The notes below the pieces were generated by a model. It was not told where the DNA came from. It saw only the letters and a program-made list of their open reading frames with translations, and did not search any database. Positions 42,539-55,500 of a DNA stretch of 64,000 bases are shown one piece after another (position 1 is the stretch's first letter; each line of letters opens with the position of its first letter). The stretch covers positions 2,232,001 through 2,296,000 of the forward strand of contig NZ_CP186274.1 in the NCBI RefSeq assembly GCF_049331405.1, in the 5' to 3' direction. Origin of the DNA: PoT sp049331405. GTDB lineage: Bacteria; Planctomycetota; Planctomycetia; Isosphaerales; Isosphaeraceae. A program made the translations under genes and the position numbers.

Positions 42539-43591
42539 CCGCGGGCAACCCTTTTCTCGCCGGCAACAAGAGAATTCAAGACGGGTGAGAGGGTCCTTTT
42601 TCGAAATCTCGTTCCGTCTCGTTCTCCCCTGGGCACCCTGTCTAATATTGCCCGCCCTGTGGCTAGTCGCCTGGTTGTTCCAATTCCCAAAAGGGCAAGA
42701 CTCCTCCACATCCATGACTTGGTTTTCCTATCTGTCGGATGAATCGGGCCGATTCATATCGATTGGGTGGCTCCTTCCGTCGGCGGCTTAAGGGTGAAGT
42801 CTGAAGTTAACTTACGCAATCTCGATCCGCACTTAAACCTTATCCATAAAACATCTTATGGCATTGATCGAATCAACGGGGGGGGCCTCAAAAGCCTTTT
42901 GAACCGCTCATCCGGCGAGCGTGAACCGAACCCAGGAATTTTGATGGAGTTGCCACCCACACGTCATTTTTCCGTCCTATGCTTGGTCGTCCAAACTTCT
43001 GCCGACTGCATTGAGCTTAACCCGTAATCAATGGCCAAAGCCGTTTGCAGACGAAGATCAAGTTTGTTGAATAACCGCTTCGCCGTGATAGACTAGGGCG
43101 ATTAAAAAATTTGGGATAATTACAGGAAAAACGCAAGATACAACAACTTCCCCCTTCGCAGGTTATCGCCTAGTTAACATCGAATGACTCCGCCGCCGTC
43201 TGCCGGAGGATTGCCCCATGCGAGTGCGCCCAAAGTTCACGATTAGAAATGTCCTTGGCCTCGCCTACCTCGAGTCCATCTCGATGAGGAGGGGCAGGGT
43301 AGAGTGGTTCGCTTCTGAGCATGCTCCTGCTGGATCACCCGCGTGATCCAGTGGGCTGAATCCATCGAGATGAAGTCGAAATCGGTGACGAGGACGTCGC
43401 CTATCCATAATCCTTGACGATGCGGTCCGACTGCCGATGACCGATGCCTGCGCGCCTCCATACGGGCCAGACTTCCGACTGTAAACCACACATGCGTGCG
43501 CGATTGCGCATCCGGTCGCGATTTCGAAGCAGTTCGGGATCGATGCGAGATCTTCCGTATTCCACCCTGAGATATCACCGGGAGTCGTGCG
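42539..43591. other. 1.05-kb region upstream of the giant gene, AT-rich
   Basis: No gene called. From about 42,790 to 43,180 it is markedly AT-rich for this genome, with an A/T tract at 43101-43130 (ATTAAAAAATTTGGGATAAT). It probably contains the promoter of the giant gene; a TTGAAT at 43067 and TAGACT at 43089 are 16 bp apart, a weak candidate. A hydrophobic stretch in an open frame at 42474-42791 overlaps the preceding gene and is not credible as a gene. Confidence 0.4.
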
Positions 43592-46500
43592 ATGTTCCCG
43601 TTTTCCAATTCCGGCTCGTGGTTCGGCTCGAAGGGCCGGAAGAAGCAGCGCCGAGAGGCTGGTAAGGCCCTGACCCGAAGGCGCCGGGACGAGCAGCTCC
43701 GCTACCAGTTGGAATCACTCGAGGTCCTCGAGGAGCGGACCGTCCTCAGCGTGAGCTTCACGACGGGGTCGAACTCGATCGCATTCACCACCGACACCGG
43801 TGCCGACGACCTCTACCTCAAGGTGGCCAACGGGATCCTGGAGTACAGCACGCCCGGGCCGAGCACGTACGAGAGCACGGGCCTCGCCATCGGCGCGGGC
43901 ACGTCCGTCACCTACCAAGGAGCCACCGGGGTCGAGGTCGTCGGCACGTTGTTCATGGCCGGGATGGATCAAGGGGGCGGCATCTATTCAACCTCGGGGC
44001 CCCTCGAGATCAACGCGAGCCTGAGCACCCAGGGGAACCCTCTCAACCTCAGCGGGGGCAATATCACGGTCGATGACGCCCCGCTCGTCACCGGGTTCGC
44101 GGGGACACTCCAGACGAGCCAGGGCAGCTCCTTCAACATCACGGGGGGCGCTCCGAACACCGGTCGCTTGACCGTCGCTGGCCTGAGCGGCGCGGGGCTC
44201 CACGAAGGCGAGTTGGTCACCTTCGCGGGCTCGGTTTCCGGCAGCCTCCTGCCGGGTACGCAATACGCAGTCCACCTGCCCGACCCGAGCGATCAGGGGA
44301 CGATCCAGCTCTTCCTCCCCATCGCGATCTCGACGTCCTCTCCTTCGGGGACGGCCGGCGCCCTCGCCCTGAACGCGCCCACGATCTCGGTCGGTTCGTT
44401 CGACCAACTCGCCGCCCAGGGGAGCAACGCCTCGGGTAACGGTCCCATAACGCTCTCGGCGACGGATTCAAATGCCCAGGTCAAATCACTCCTTAATTCA
44501 TCCGGCAACCTCCTGGGTGCGAGCTTCGCCGCGTCGATCTCGATCGGGACGGGTGCCTTCCTCTCGGGCTCCGACGTCTCGCTGACTTCGATCGCCGGAA
44601 ACACGAAGCCCGCGACACTCGCGGTGGGTTCGACGAGCGGCGCTGGCCTTCTCGCCGGGATTTCGGGCGTCGAGCAGCGGGTCGCGGATTACCTGGGACA
44701 ATTCGGCTCGGTTCCTGTCACCGTCCTCGTCACGTCGGCCTCGGCGACGACGAAGGTGGGGGCCTACGCCAGCATCACGAGCTCGGGCTCGGTGACGGTC
44801 TCCGGATCGGCAACGGCCAATTCGACCAGCGACGCGATCTCGTGGAGCGGGACATCGCCTGGCGCGGTGTCTGGGAGCTTCTCCCTCAACGAGGCCTTCA
44901 CCGACGCCGAGGCGACGATCGACGCCCACGCCACGATCACGGCGATCGCCGGCGTGTCGATCACCTCGACGACGAAGACGACCGCGTCGGGCTCGTCGCT
45001 GGTGGCCCAGAACGCGGGGAGTGCCCCGATCCTGCCGAACGACCTCGGGATCTCGGGGGCGTACAACAACCTCGCGACGACCTCGCTCGCCACCGTCGCG
45101 CAAGGAGCCCTGATCAGTTCGCCGAGCGGCAACGTCAACGTCGCGGCGACGGCCACGAATAACAACGTCGTCAACGTGCAGACGGCCTCATATCAGGACG
45201 GCCGTGTGGGCCTGGCCGGTGCCGGGACCAACGTCAACGCCAACGTCAAGGCCTATGTCGATGGGACCATCGTCGCGGGAGGCAGGCTCACCGGCAGCCA
45301 GGAGACGATCAACCCTTTCCTGAGCACCTCGTTCGCGGCCGGAAATGGCTCCTTCGGCGCCAGCAATCAGGTCGACTACGAGAACAGCCGATTCGTCTTC
45401 ATGGCGAACCCCGGCTACACGACGGGCGAGGCGCTCTCATACAGCAGTGGGCTCGGTGGCCCGATCCTCGGGCTGACGAGCGGCCAGGTCTATTACGCGA
45501 TCGTCGGCAGCGATGGCACCCACACTTACATCCAACTCGCCCAAACCGCGGAAGACGCCCGCGCCGGCAGAGCGATCGGGTTCGGCCAGTACCCCACGAT
45601 CGCTGGCCTGCCCATCTCCGACGTGGACGCGTCGAACGATCAAATCCTGTTCAACTTCAATCCCGGCTTCACCGAAGGCCAGGCGGTGAATTTCGCCCCC
45701 GCGGCAGGGCAATTCCTCGGCTACGACAACGATCAGGGGGAGATCGTCGGCCCCCTGTCGGGGACGTATCGAGTCCACCTCGTCAACAGCTCCGTCGCGG
45801 GGCAGTACGCCATTCAACTCCTGGGCGCGGATGGCAAGGCCGTCGCTCTTGATGCCAGCCCGACGCTCACGACGAATTCAGGCCAGGTCGTCCGGGTCGT
45901 CGGGTTCAACACCAACGCCAATCTGCTCGTCCTCAACCCGTCCGACCTCGCGAAGGTCAGCCTGGCGAACGGAGACGCCCTCACCTACACCTCGGGCCTG
46001 GGGACGAACGTCACGGGCTTGACCGATGGGGCAACCTATTACGCCGTCGTCGACCCGGCCGCCATTGCGAGTTCTCCTTCGGGAAGTCCTCGCACCCTGC
46101 AACTCGCCGCCACCCGCAACGACGCCGAGGCGGCCGATCCCACCCGACAACTCCCGAGGCTGACCTGGACCGACGCCCAGGGCAACGCCCAGACTACTGC
46201 GATCCCCCGGGCAATGACCTCCGATGGCACCGGCGAGGGCAATGCGCTGGTCTTCCCGGGAATGACCTCGCCGATCCCCGACGGTACGACCGTCATCTAT
46301 CACAGCAGCAGCCCCGGCACAACCATAGGCGGGCTCGTCGACGGAGCCGCCTACCGCGTCTCCGTCGTTCCTGGCTCGGCGGACGGTGTCACGCTCGTCC
46401 ACTTGATTCCGGTCGGCCAGGGTGCGAATGGCAAACCCGTTTCCCTCAGCCTCGATGAGACCCTGCGAACGAGCGATGGGCGGACGTTCCTGATCGTGGG

Positions 46501-49500
46501 CATTGACGCGATTCAGCACACTCTCACGGTCGTTCCGCAGGGGAATGGCACCGCTCTGGTTCATGGTGAAGCCCTGACTTATACCGGGGCGTTAGGTGCT
46601 TCAACCGGAAGCCTCGTCGATGGGCGGGTCTATGACGTCCGGCTCCCGAATCCCTCGAACCCGAACCTCATCCAACTCGCGGACACCAATGGGAACCTCC
46701 TCGATTTTCAGAAGGCCGTGCCGCTCGAAACCCTCGACCACTCTTATATGTCCGGAGTGGCCCAGTCCCTGACACCAGTGGTCTCCCAGGGCATCAGCAT
46801 CACCTCGACCCTCACGAGCCGCGAGACCCTGGGCGTGGCTGCCGGGATTGGTGGCGAACCGCCCATCAAGTATCGCCTCCTCGATGATCTGCCAACCGGG
46901 AGCATGCCCGTCTCGACGTCCACTTCCGGCGACCCGGTGAAGGAAACCTTCGCCTCACTCGCCGCGCAGGGGATGGCCGATGCCTCGCTCCGCGCCTTCC
47001 TCGCCGGGCTTGTCGACCTCCTCTCGGTCACCGGCTCGTTCCTGGTCGAGAGCGTGACGAATTCGTCCGTCGCCGAGGTCGGCTCCAACGCCATCCTGAA
47101 ATCGAGCGGCAACGTCACGGTGTCGGCGAAGATCGTGGAAGCCAATAAGGCCGGCGTCGATGCGACGTTGACGCAGGAGCAGGCCCAACCCGCCTCGACG
47201 GCCCCACGGCTCTCAGTAGCGACCGCCATCCTCGTCAGTAGCCTGAACAACTCCGCGAAAGCGCTCATCGACGGCGGAAGCCAAATTGACGCGGCCGACG
47301 CCCTCAACGTGACCTCGGACGTCTCCTATCCCTGGGCCGGCCAGATCAACAATCCGAACGGCTTTGATGCAAAATCCGCGCTCGGCTCTAACCTGCTGAC
47401 GGACACCTTCAAGTTCCTGAAATCGACCCTGGGGCTCGAGGGTGCTCTCGTCAATAACTGGGCCGACGCCGCGGCCACGTCGTCGCAGCAACCCGCGGAC
47501 CTCTCGGGTTCGATCAACTGGACGAATTATGTCAACGACTCCGAGGCCACCATCGGCGCCGGGGCCCTGATCAACCAGGATCCGGCGTACCGCTTCGGCC
47601 CGCAAGCTATTGATGTCGCTGCGAACACCACGTTTCAGGTCGTCAACTACGCGGGGAACACTGGCTTCGACTTCCTGCCCGTGAACCTCGTCCAGGGCTA
47701 TGACGACGCCGGCTGGGGCGGCGTCGCAAACACGATCCTGCCCGACGGCGCCGGCGAGGTCGTGGGGGTCGGGGCATCGTTGAATATCATCGTCCTGAGC
47801 GACACGACACTCGCCACGTTGGGAGGAGCGGGGACAAGGATCAACTTCGGGCAGGGCGGTTTCAACGTCGAGGCCAACCAGGAGGTCGTGGACGTCACCA
47901 TCGGCACGGCCGGGGGCCTGAACAGTGGCGGCTTCGGCTCGGGGGGTGTTTACGGCACCAACGGCACCTTCGCCTATTTCAACGCCAACACCACGACGAA
48001 CGCCCAGGTCGCCGGAGGGACGACGCTGAGCAGCAACGCGTCTACAAATGGTGCGGTGAATATCGATGCGAATGATACTCTCGACCTGATCACCGTCTCC
48101 GGCTCCGCATTCAAGGGTTCCAACTTCGGCATCGGCACGAGCGGCGTCCTGAATGAGCTGTCGAGGACGACCCAGGCTATCGTCGGCGACGAAACGAGCT
48201 CCTCGAACACCTCCGGCTCTTCGACCTGGAATATCGCGGGCCCGGTCTCGATCGCCGCCAGCACGAATGGGACCCAGGTCAATTTCGCGCTCGCCGGCTC
48301 TCACCTGACGGCCTCCGCACCGAGTTCCCCCGGCACTCAGCCGACGGGCCTGAACATCGCGCCGTCTTCGTGGGGTATCGGGATTTCCGGCGATGCGGCT
48401 TACAGCCGGGAGATCAGCAATACACTCGCCTCCATCAACGATAAGGGAAATTTTGCAACCGGCCCGTTGACGATTGTCGCGGAAGATGACTCCATACTCG
48501 TCGCCTTAGTCGGCGGGTATGCCGCGGCGGGTTCTGGGGTCAACGGGAGTGCAGGAATCGCCGGATCCTACGGTGAAGTCGAATTCGGCGGCATGACGTC
48601 GGCCTCGGCTCAGGAAGCACAACTGACCGTGACCGGCCCACTCGTCATGAAGGCGACGCGAAACAATAACCTGGGGGCGATGACCCTCGGCGGTTCGGGG
48701 GCTTCGGTCGGCACGAGCTCGGCGGTGGCCGCTTCGGCATCGCTGATCTTTTATACGGGGGAAACCGAGGCTTACCTTTCCGACCTCGCCCTCAGCAGCG
48801 TATCCGGCGACGTGACTGTGACGGCCCAGGACAACACGATCTTCGTGGCGATTGGCGGCGCGACTGGCGTGGCGAGCATGGGAGGCATCGGCGTCTCCTT
48901 CGGATACATCTCGATCAGCCCAACAATCTCAGCCTACGTCAGCGCTTCAAGCCTGAACGTTCAGGGGGATCTGTCGATCCAGGCCACGTCGAGCGCCAAC
49001 GTCGGCTCGCTCGGCCTGGCCCCGGGTTATGCAAGCGGCGCGACGAGTGTCTCGGGGGCCGCCAGCGCGACGGTGAACCGGGTGACGATGACCATCGAGG
49101 CGTCGATCGACGAAAGTTCCAACCTCGTCGTCGGCGGTTCCGCGGACGTCGAGGCGACCGACGACTCATATCTCGTCTCGGCCTCGGGCAACCTCGCCTC
49201 GACCGGCTCCACGACTGCTGCCGCCGGTGTCGCAAATAGTGAGAACTTGATTCGCAACACGATCACCGCGAATGTGGATGATACCACGATGCAAGTGATC
49301 GGCGACCTCAGGATCGCGGCGACATCGAAGCCGACGTTGATTTCACTCGCCGCCGGAGGAAGCCTCGGAAGCGACCTGGGGGTTGACGGTTCGGTCGCTG
49401 CGAACTCAGTGATCAACACTGTCTCAGCCTTCATCGCGGGGGGCTCCGACGTCTCGGTCGGCGGCGATCTCGTCATAACCGCCTTCGAGTCGGCGCTTGA

Positions 49501-52500
49501 GGTCGCGGTGGCCGGAGCCTTCGGTGCGGCCGGGGCACTCGGCGTCGGAGCGGCTGTCGCCTACAACGAGATAGGCAAGCGAGACAAGTCGGACGATCCA
49601 GATGGCGACGATTCGGAACCCGCACCCGGCTCGACTTCGGCTTATATCGACGCCTCGCGGGTCAATGTCGTCGGCGACATCCTCGTCTCCGCCGGGTTGC
49701 AGTTCCAGGGGGCTTTGCCGCAGATCTCGACCGCCAACATCAGCGACTTCGCGGGCATCGGTGCCAGCCTGTCCATGCCGACGACGGTCGATAGCATGCT
49801 CGTCGCCGTTGCCATCGGCAGCGGTTCGGTGACGTCGAGTTCGGTCAACCAGCAGATTTCGGCGGTCATCGCGAATGGCTCCCAGGTGACGGCCGGCGGC
49901 AGCATCGTCGTGACCGCCGTTGATGCGCCGACGATCGGGAATGGGGCGGGGGGAGTTGGCCTCGGCACGGCAACTCCTCTGGGCGGGGCCGTCGCCCGCA
50001 ACGCGGTCAGCAACACGATCACGGCCGAGGTTTCGAACTCGACGGTCACGTCCTCGGCTGGTGTGATCTCAGTCATCAGCCAGGAAGCAGCGACGATCAC
50101 GAGCCTGGCGGTCTCGGGATCGAACGGGAGCGCCGCCCAACCGGGGGGCTCGCGGGTCGACAACGCCATCCAGAACAACATCGCGGCGACAATCACCGGT
50201 TCGACGATCCAAGCCGCGACTGGGGTTCTCGTCACCAGCATCGACGGGTCTCAGGTCAACGCGGGGGCGGGGCAAGTCGGCATCGCCACGAGTGCCAGTG
50301 CGGCGGGTTCGGCGACGGCGAACAACTCGATCAATGGTAGCAACGCGAGCCTCATCGACGCGTCGAACGTCGTGACGACTCGAGGAGCTATTGCCGTCGT
50401 CGCCGATTCTCATTCGCGGATCACGGCCGTTGCAACGGGGGGCAGCGGTGCTGGCTCGGCGAGCCAGGCGGGCTCAGTGGTCAGCAACGCCGTCAGCAGA
50501 GCGACGACAGCGACGATCTTGAACAGCCCGGCGATCACGGCCCCGATCGTGAAGGTCGCAAGCAGCAATACCTCAACGATCGAGGTGGGCTCCGGCCAGG
50601 TCGCGATCGCGTCCAGCGGGAACGCCGTCGGCGCGGCGACGGCGTCCAGCACGATCCAGAGCACCGTCGTCGCCAGCATCAGTAATTCGACGGTGAATGC
50701 ATCGGGAACCGTGTCTGTCACCGCGCTCTCAGATTCGCCCGTAACGGTCGTCGCGGCGGGGGGCAGCGGCGGATCGACCTCGGCCCAGGCGGGTTCGACC
50801 GTCAACAACTCGATCACGGGAACGGTTCGGGCTGGCATTGTTAGTCGCTCGAGAGTCTCGGCATCGGGTGTGAACGTCACGAGCACTGATGCTTCGTCGA
50901 TCGGCGTCGGCGCGGGGCAGGTCTCGATCGCGACGAGCGGTTCGGCCGTCGGGAACGCCTCGGCGACCAATTCGATCGCCAACACGGTGCTGGCCGCCAT
51001 CGCCGATTCCTCGGTCACGACTACGGCGGGCGACCTATCGCTTCAGGCCAATTCGACGGCGCAAATCATCGCGGTGGCGGCGGGAGGTAGCGGTGCGGAT
51101 ACCTCGGCCCAGGGGGGATCGATCGTCGCCAATACGATCGATAACGACGTCGCCGCGAGCATTGATGGGAGCCGCGTCAACTCGACCGGTGGGGTGAGTG
51201 TGTTGGCTGGCGATGCTTCGACCATCGGGGCGGGAGCAGGGCAAGTCAGCATCGCCACGAGCGGCTCGGCAGTCGGCTCGGCGAGCGTCACGAACTCCAT
51301 CAATAATTCTGTCAGTGCAGGAATCGACACGTCCTCGATTGATTCTGCCGACGCATTGAGCCTCTCGGCGACATCCAACGAGACGATCACCGCCGTGGCC
51401 GCCGGAGGTGCCGTTGGCGCGACCTCGGCGCAGAGCGGTTCGACGGTCGTCAACACGATCGAGGATCCCACCACGGCGAGCATTTCGGGCTCCCCGAAAA
51501 TCGCGGTGGCAAGCCTGAATGTCTCGAGCATCAACTCATCGACCATCAATGTCGGCTCGGGAGAGTTCTCGATCGGGACCGGCGGTTCGACTCAGGGGAC
51601 GGGCGTCGGAGCGGCCTCGACGACGAGTTCGATCACCGATAACACCAAGGCGTTTATTGAAACGTCCCACGTCGCGACCGATGGCAATGTCAAAGTCGAG
51701 GCGACCACCTCGGCGTCGATCACGGCAGTTGCCGTTGGAGCGGCAGGGGGCTCGGCGTCGTCGCAGGTTAGTTCGACGATCGCCAACACCATCGCGGGCA
51801 GCACCACCGCGGGGATTACCGGGCACTCGCTTGTCGAGGCCGGTTCCTTGTCGCTGACGAGTGGTAACAGCTCGGCTATCAACGTGGGCTCGGGACAGGT
51901 CGCGATCGCGACGAGCGGAAGTGCGGCAGGTTCCGCGACGTTGACGAACACGATCACGTCCACCGTCGAAAGTGGTATCGACGATTCCAGAGTATCGGTC
52001 GGCCCGGGGGCGATTCAGGTCGAGGCGACCTCGAATGCCTCCATCCTGGCCGTGGCGGCGGGGGGCAGCGGAGGGTCGACGTCGCAGGCCGGTTCGACGG
52101 TGACGAACTCGATCGCCGATACGACGACGGCCGAGATCTCGCAGGGATCGGTGGTTAGTGCGGGGAGCATTGGGCTAGCGGCCGCGGATAACTCTGCGAT
52201 CAATGTGGGGGCGGGGCAGGTCTCGATCGCGACGAGCGGATCGGCGGCGGGGAGTGCCTCGACGACTAATACCATCACGAACGCGGTGCTGGCGTCGGCC
52301 TCGGGCGCATCGCTGACGACGACGTCAGGGGGGCTCACGCTCGCGGCCACATCGGGGGCCGACATCATCGCGGTGGCGGCGGGAGGGAGCGGAGGTTCAA
52401 CTTCCTCGCAGGACGGTTCGACGGTCAAGAATACAATTACGAATCAGACGACGGCCTCGGTCGCGAACGGCAGCCAGGTGGTTTCGGCGGCAGGGATGGG

Positions 52501-55500
52501 GATTGCGGCGAAGGATGAGTCCAGGATCGAGACGGGATCGGGGCAGGTCAGCATCGCGACCGGGGCGGGGGCGGTGGGCTCGGCCTCGGCGACGAATACG
52601 ATCAATAACACGGTCGTTGCGACCATTGATGGCTCGACATTGACCGTCGCTGGGGCCCTGGGCGTGGGGGCCAGTTCCGACGAGACCATCACGGCCGTGA
52701 CGGCGGGAGGGAGCGGGGCCTCGTCCTCGGCCGAGGGAGGGGCGACGGCCACGAACTCAATCAAGGATCCGACGACCGCGTCGATCTCCGGGAGTCAAGT
52801 GACGACGACCGGCGGCGTGGTCGTGGCGAGCGCAAATTCGTCGACCGTCAACGTCGGTGCTGGGAACGTGTCGATCGCGATGGGAGGGTCGGCACCGACG
52901 GGCGGGACGACCTCCAATGCGTCGGCATCGACGCCGGGCGGCACGACCTTGCCCGGCGCGGAGGGCTCGGCCAAGGCCATCAGCACGATCGCAAATGACA
53001 CGGAGGCGTTCATCGAAGATTCGTCGGTGTCGACGGGAACCGGCGCCACGGCAGGCATCGTCGTCGACGCCAGCTCGACCGCGAAGATGACCGCGGTGGC
53101 GGCGGGAGGGACCGGCGCGGCGACCTCGGCCAAGGGGGGCTCGACGGTCGTCAACACGATCGAAGATACGACGAAAGCTTATATCAGCGGTAGCCAGGAG
53201 ATCGCATCGCCGACGATCGACGTCGGCGCCGAGGACGCCTCGACCATCAACGTCGGCTCCGGCCAGGTCTCGGTCGCCACAAGCGGCACCGCCGAGGGGG
53301 CCGCAGAGATCTCCAACACGATCAAGGATACGGTTCAGGCGGGGGTCGACGGCTCCAACCTGAATGCGACGGGCGCGGTGAAGGTGCAGGCCAAGACGTC
53401 GGCCGAGAACATCGCGGTGGCGGCCGGCGGGGTTGGAGCCGAGACGTCGGCCAAGGCCGGGGCGATCGTCACCAACACCGTCACCGACACGACCGAGGCG
53501 GCGATCCTCAACGGCTCGGACGTGCAGGCCGGGAACCTGACGATCTCCAGCGATGATGCGACGCAAATCGACGCCGGCGCGGGTCAGGTCGCGATCGCCA
53601 CGGGTGGGTCGTCCAGCGGCAATTCGTCGGGCGACGGTTCGGGCAGTGGCTCCACCAAGAGCAGCGCCAAGGGGGCGGCGAAGCTCACGAATACGATTAC
53701 AAATATGAACGCGGCATACATCGACGCCTCGACCATCGGCGTCCAGGGAGACCTGCACATCCTCGCGGACACGTCGGCCGAGATCATCGCGGTGGCGGCC
53801 GGAGGAGAGGGGGCGGAGAAGTCGGCGGAGGGAGGTTCGATCGTCACCAGCACGATCACCGACGCAACGAGTGCTTACATCGCGGCCAGTCCGAATATCT
53901 CGGCCGGCGCAGCGAAGATTTCGAGCAGCAATACTGCCACGATCAAGGTGGGGGCGGGGCAGGTCTCCGTCGCGACGAGCGGGACGTCGGTCGGGGCGGC
54001 GCTCGTCACCAGCACGGTCAAGGACTCGGCGTCGGCTTACATCGACGGCTCCAGTGTCACGACCGCGGCGAGCCTGGAGGTGTCCGCACACACCGACTCC
54101 CCGATCACGACCGCGGCGGCGGGAGGCGCGGGGGCCTCGACCTTCGCAGCCGGGGGATCGATCGTCAACAATGCTATTGCCGATACGTCCAGTGCGTCCA
54201 TTTCCGGGGTCTCGAACATCGTCGCGGCCGGGGTAAGCGTCGCGGCCGACGATACCTCAACGATCAATACCGGGGCGGGGCAGGTCTCCATCGCGACGGG
54301 GGTCGGCGCGGTGGGGGCGGCGATCGCGTCGAGCAAGATCGACAACGCTGTGAGCGCCCTCATCAACGGCTCGACTCTGAATTCAAGCCGAGGAGTTAGC
54401 GTCGCGGCGACCTCGGACGAGACGATCCTGAGCGTCGTGGCGGGGGTCGGCGGCAGCGTGTCGAGCCAAGTGCTCGGGGGTGCGCTCGTCGGATCGGGCG
54501 TCGTGAATAAGATCACGGATACGACGGAGGCCTTGATCGAGGCGGGGAGTTCGGTCAGCACCTCGTCGGGCGACGTCGATGTCGAGGCCAAGGACACGTC
54601 GACGATCACCGCGGGGGCAGGGGCCCTGTCGTTCCAGTACACGTCGGGGTTGCCGACGGTCTCGGTCGCGATCGGGGCCTCCATCGCCGTCAACACGATC
54701 GGGACGCCGAAGGCGGCGGACACCGTGCAGGCGGCCGTCATCGGCTCAACCATTGCGTCGGCGGGCAGCGTGAATGTGAAGGCCCACGCCGCCCCGAGCA
54801 TCGAGGCGATCACGGCGGCGGGCTCGGGGTCGTTCACGAGCGGCACGGGGGTCGCGACGGTTGGGCTCGATGGCGCGGGCTCGGGATCGATTAATACGAC
54901 GAGCATCACGGTCGAGGCCCTCATCTCGGGCGATAGCCAGGTCAGCACGACCAACGGCGGGGGCGTGACACTCTCGGCGACAGGTGCGTCCAGCATCGAG
55001 GCGATCGCGGGGGGCATCTCGCTCGCCGGGTCCAACGCAACGAACCTCGCTGGGGTCCAGGTCACCGTGGGCGCGGCGGCGGCGATTAATACGATCGTCG
55101 ACACGACCGTGGCGAGCATTCAGGGGTCGACGGTCCATTCCACGGGCGAAGTGAACCTGGATGCGACCAATAATGAGAATATCCAGTCATTTGCCGTGGG
55201 AGTCGCCGGTGCGATCTCGACGGGCTCGTCGCTGGCGGGCTTGCAATTCGCCGGGGCAGGCTCGGGGTCGCACAACACCGTCAACGACCGCACGAAGGCC
55301 ATCATCACGGCCTCGACGGCCAATGGCGTCACGACGCCGAGCGTGGTCACGAGCGGACGAGCCACGTCGAGCAACCCGCAGGGGAGCGACATCAACCTGA
55401 ATGCCGTCGAAAACGTGACGATCCTCGCGGCGGCGGGCTCGGCGGTCTTCGGGATCTCGACCGGCTCGCAGGTCAGCGCGACGGCCGCGGTTGGGGTCTC

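Noticed and set aside
42474..42791. Plus-strand frame with a hydrophobic stretch resembling a membrane helix
   Set aside because: It overlaps the end of the nucleotidyltransferase-like gene in another frame and has no ribosome site.
43243..43608. Minus-strand open frame of 121 codons just before the giant gene
   Set aside because: No family likeness and it overlaps the start and ribosome site of the giant gene; probably chance.
52757..54091. Long minus-strand open frame (444 codons) opposite the giant gene
   Set aside because: Its product is rich in Arg/Asp/Gly with no family pattern, and it mirrors the third-position GC and repeat structure of the plus-strand gene. It is a shadow.
49943..54900. 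Possible CRISPR or satellite array because of regular spacing
   Set aside because: Units of 321 bp and more keep the reading frame and have diverged DNA; they are protein repeats, not CRISPR.
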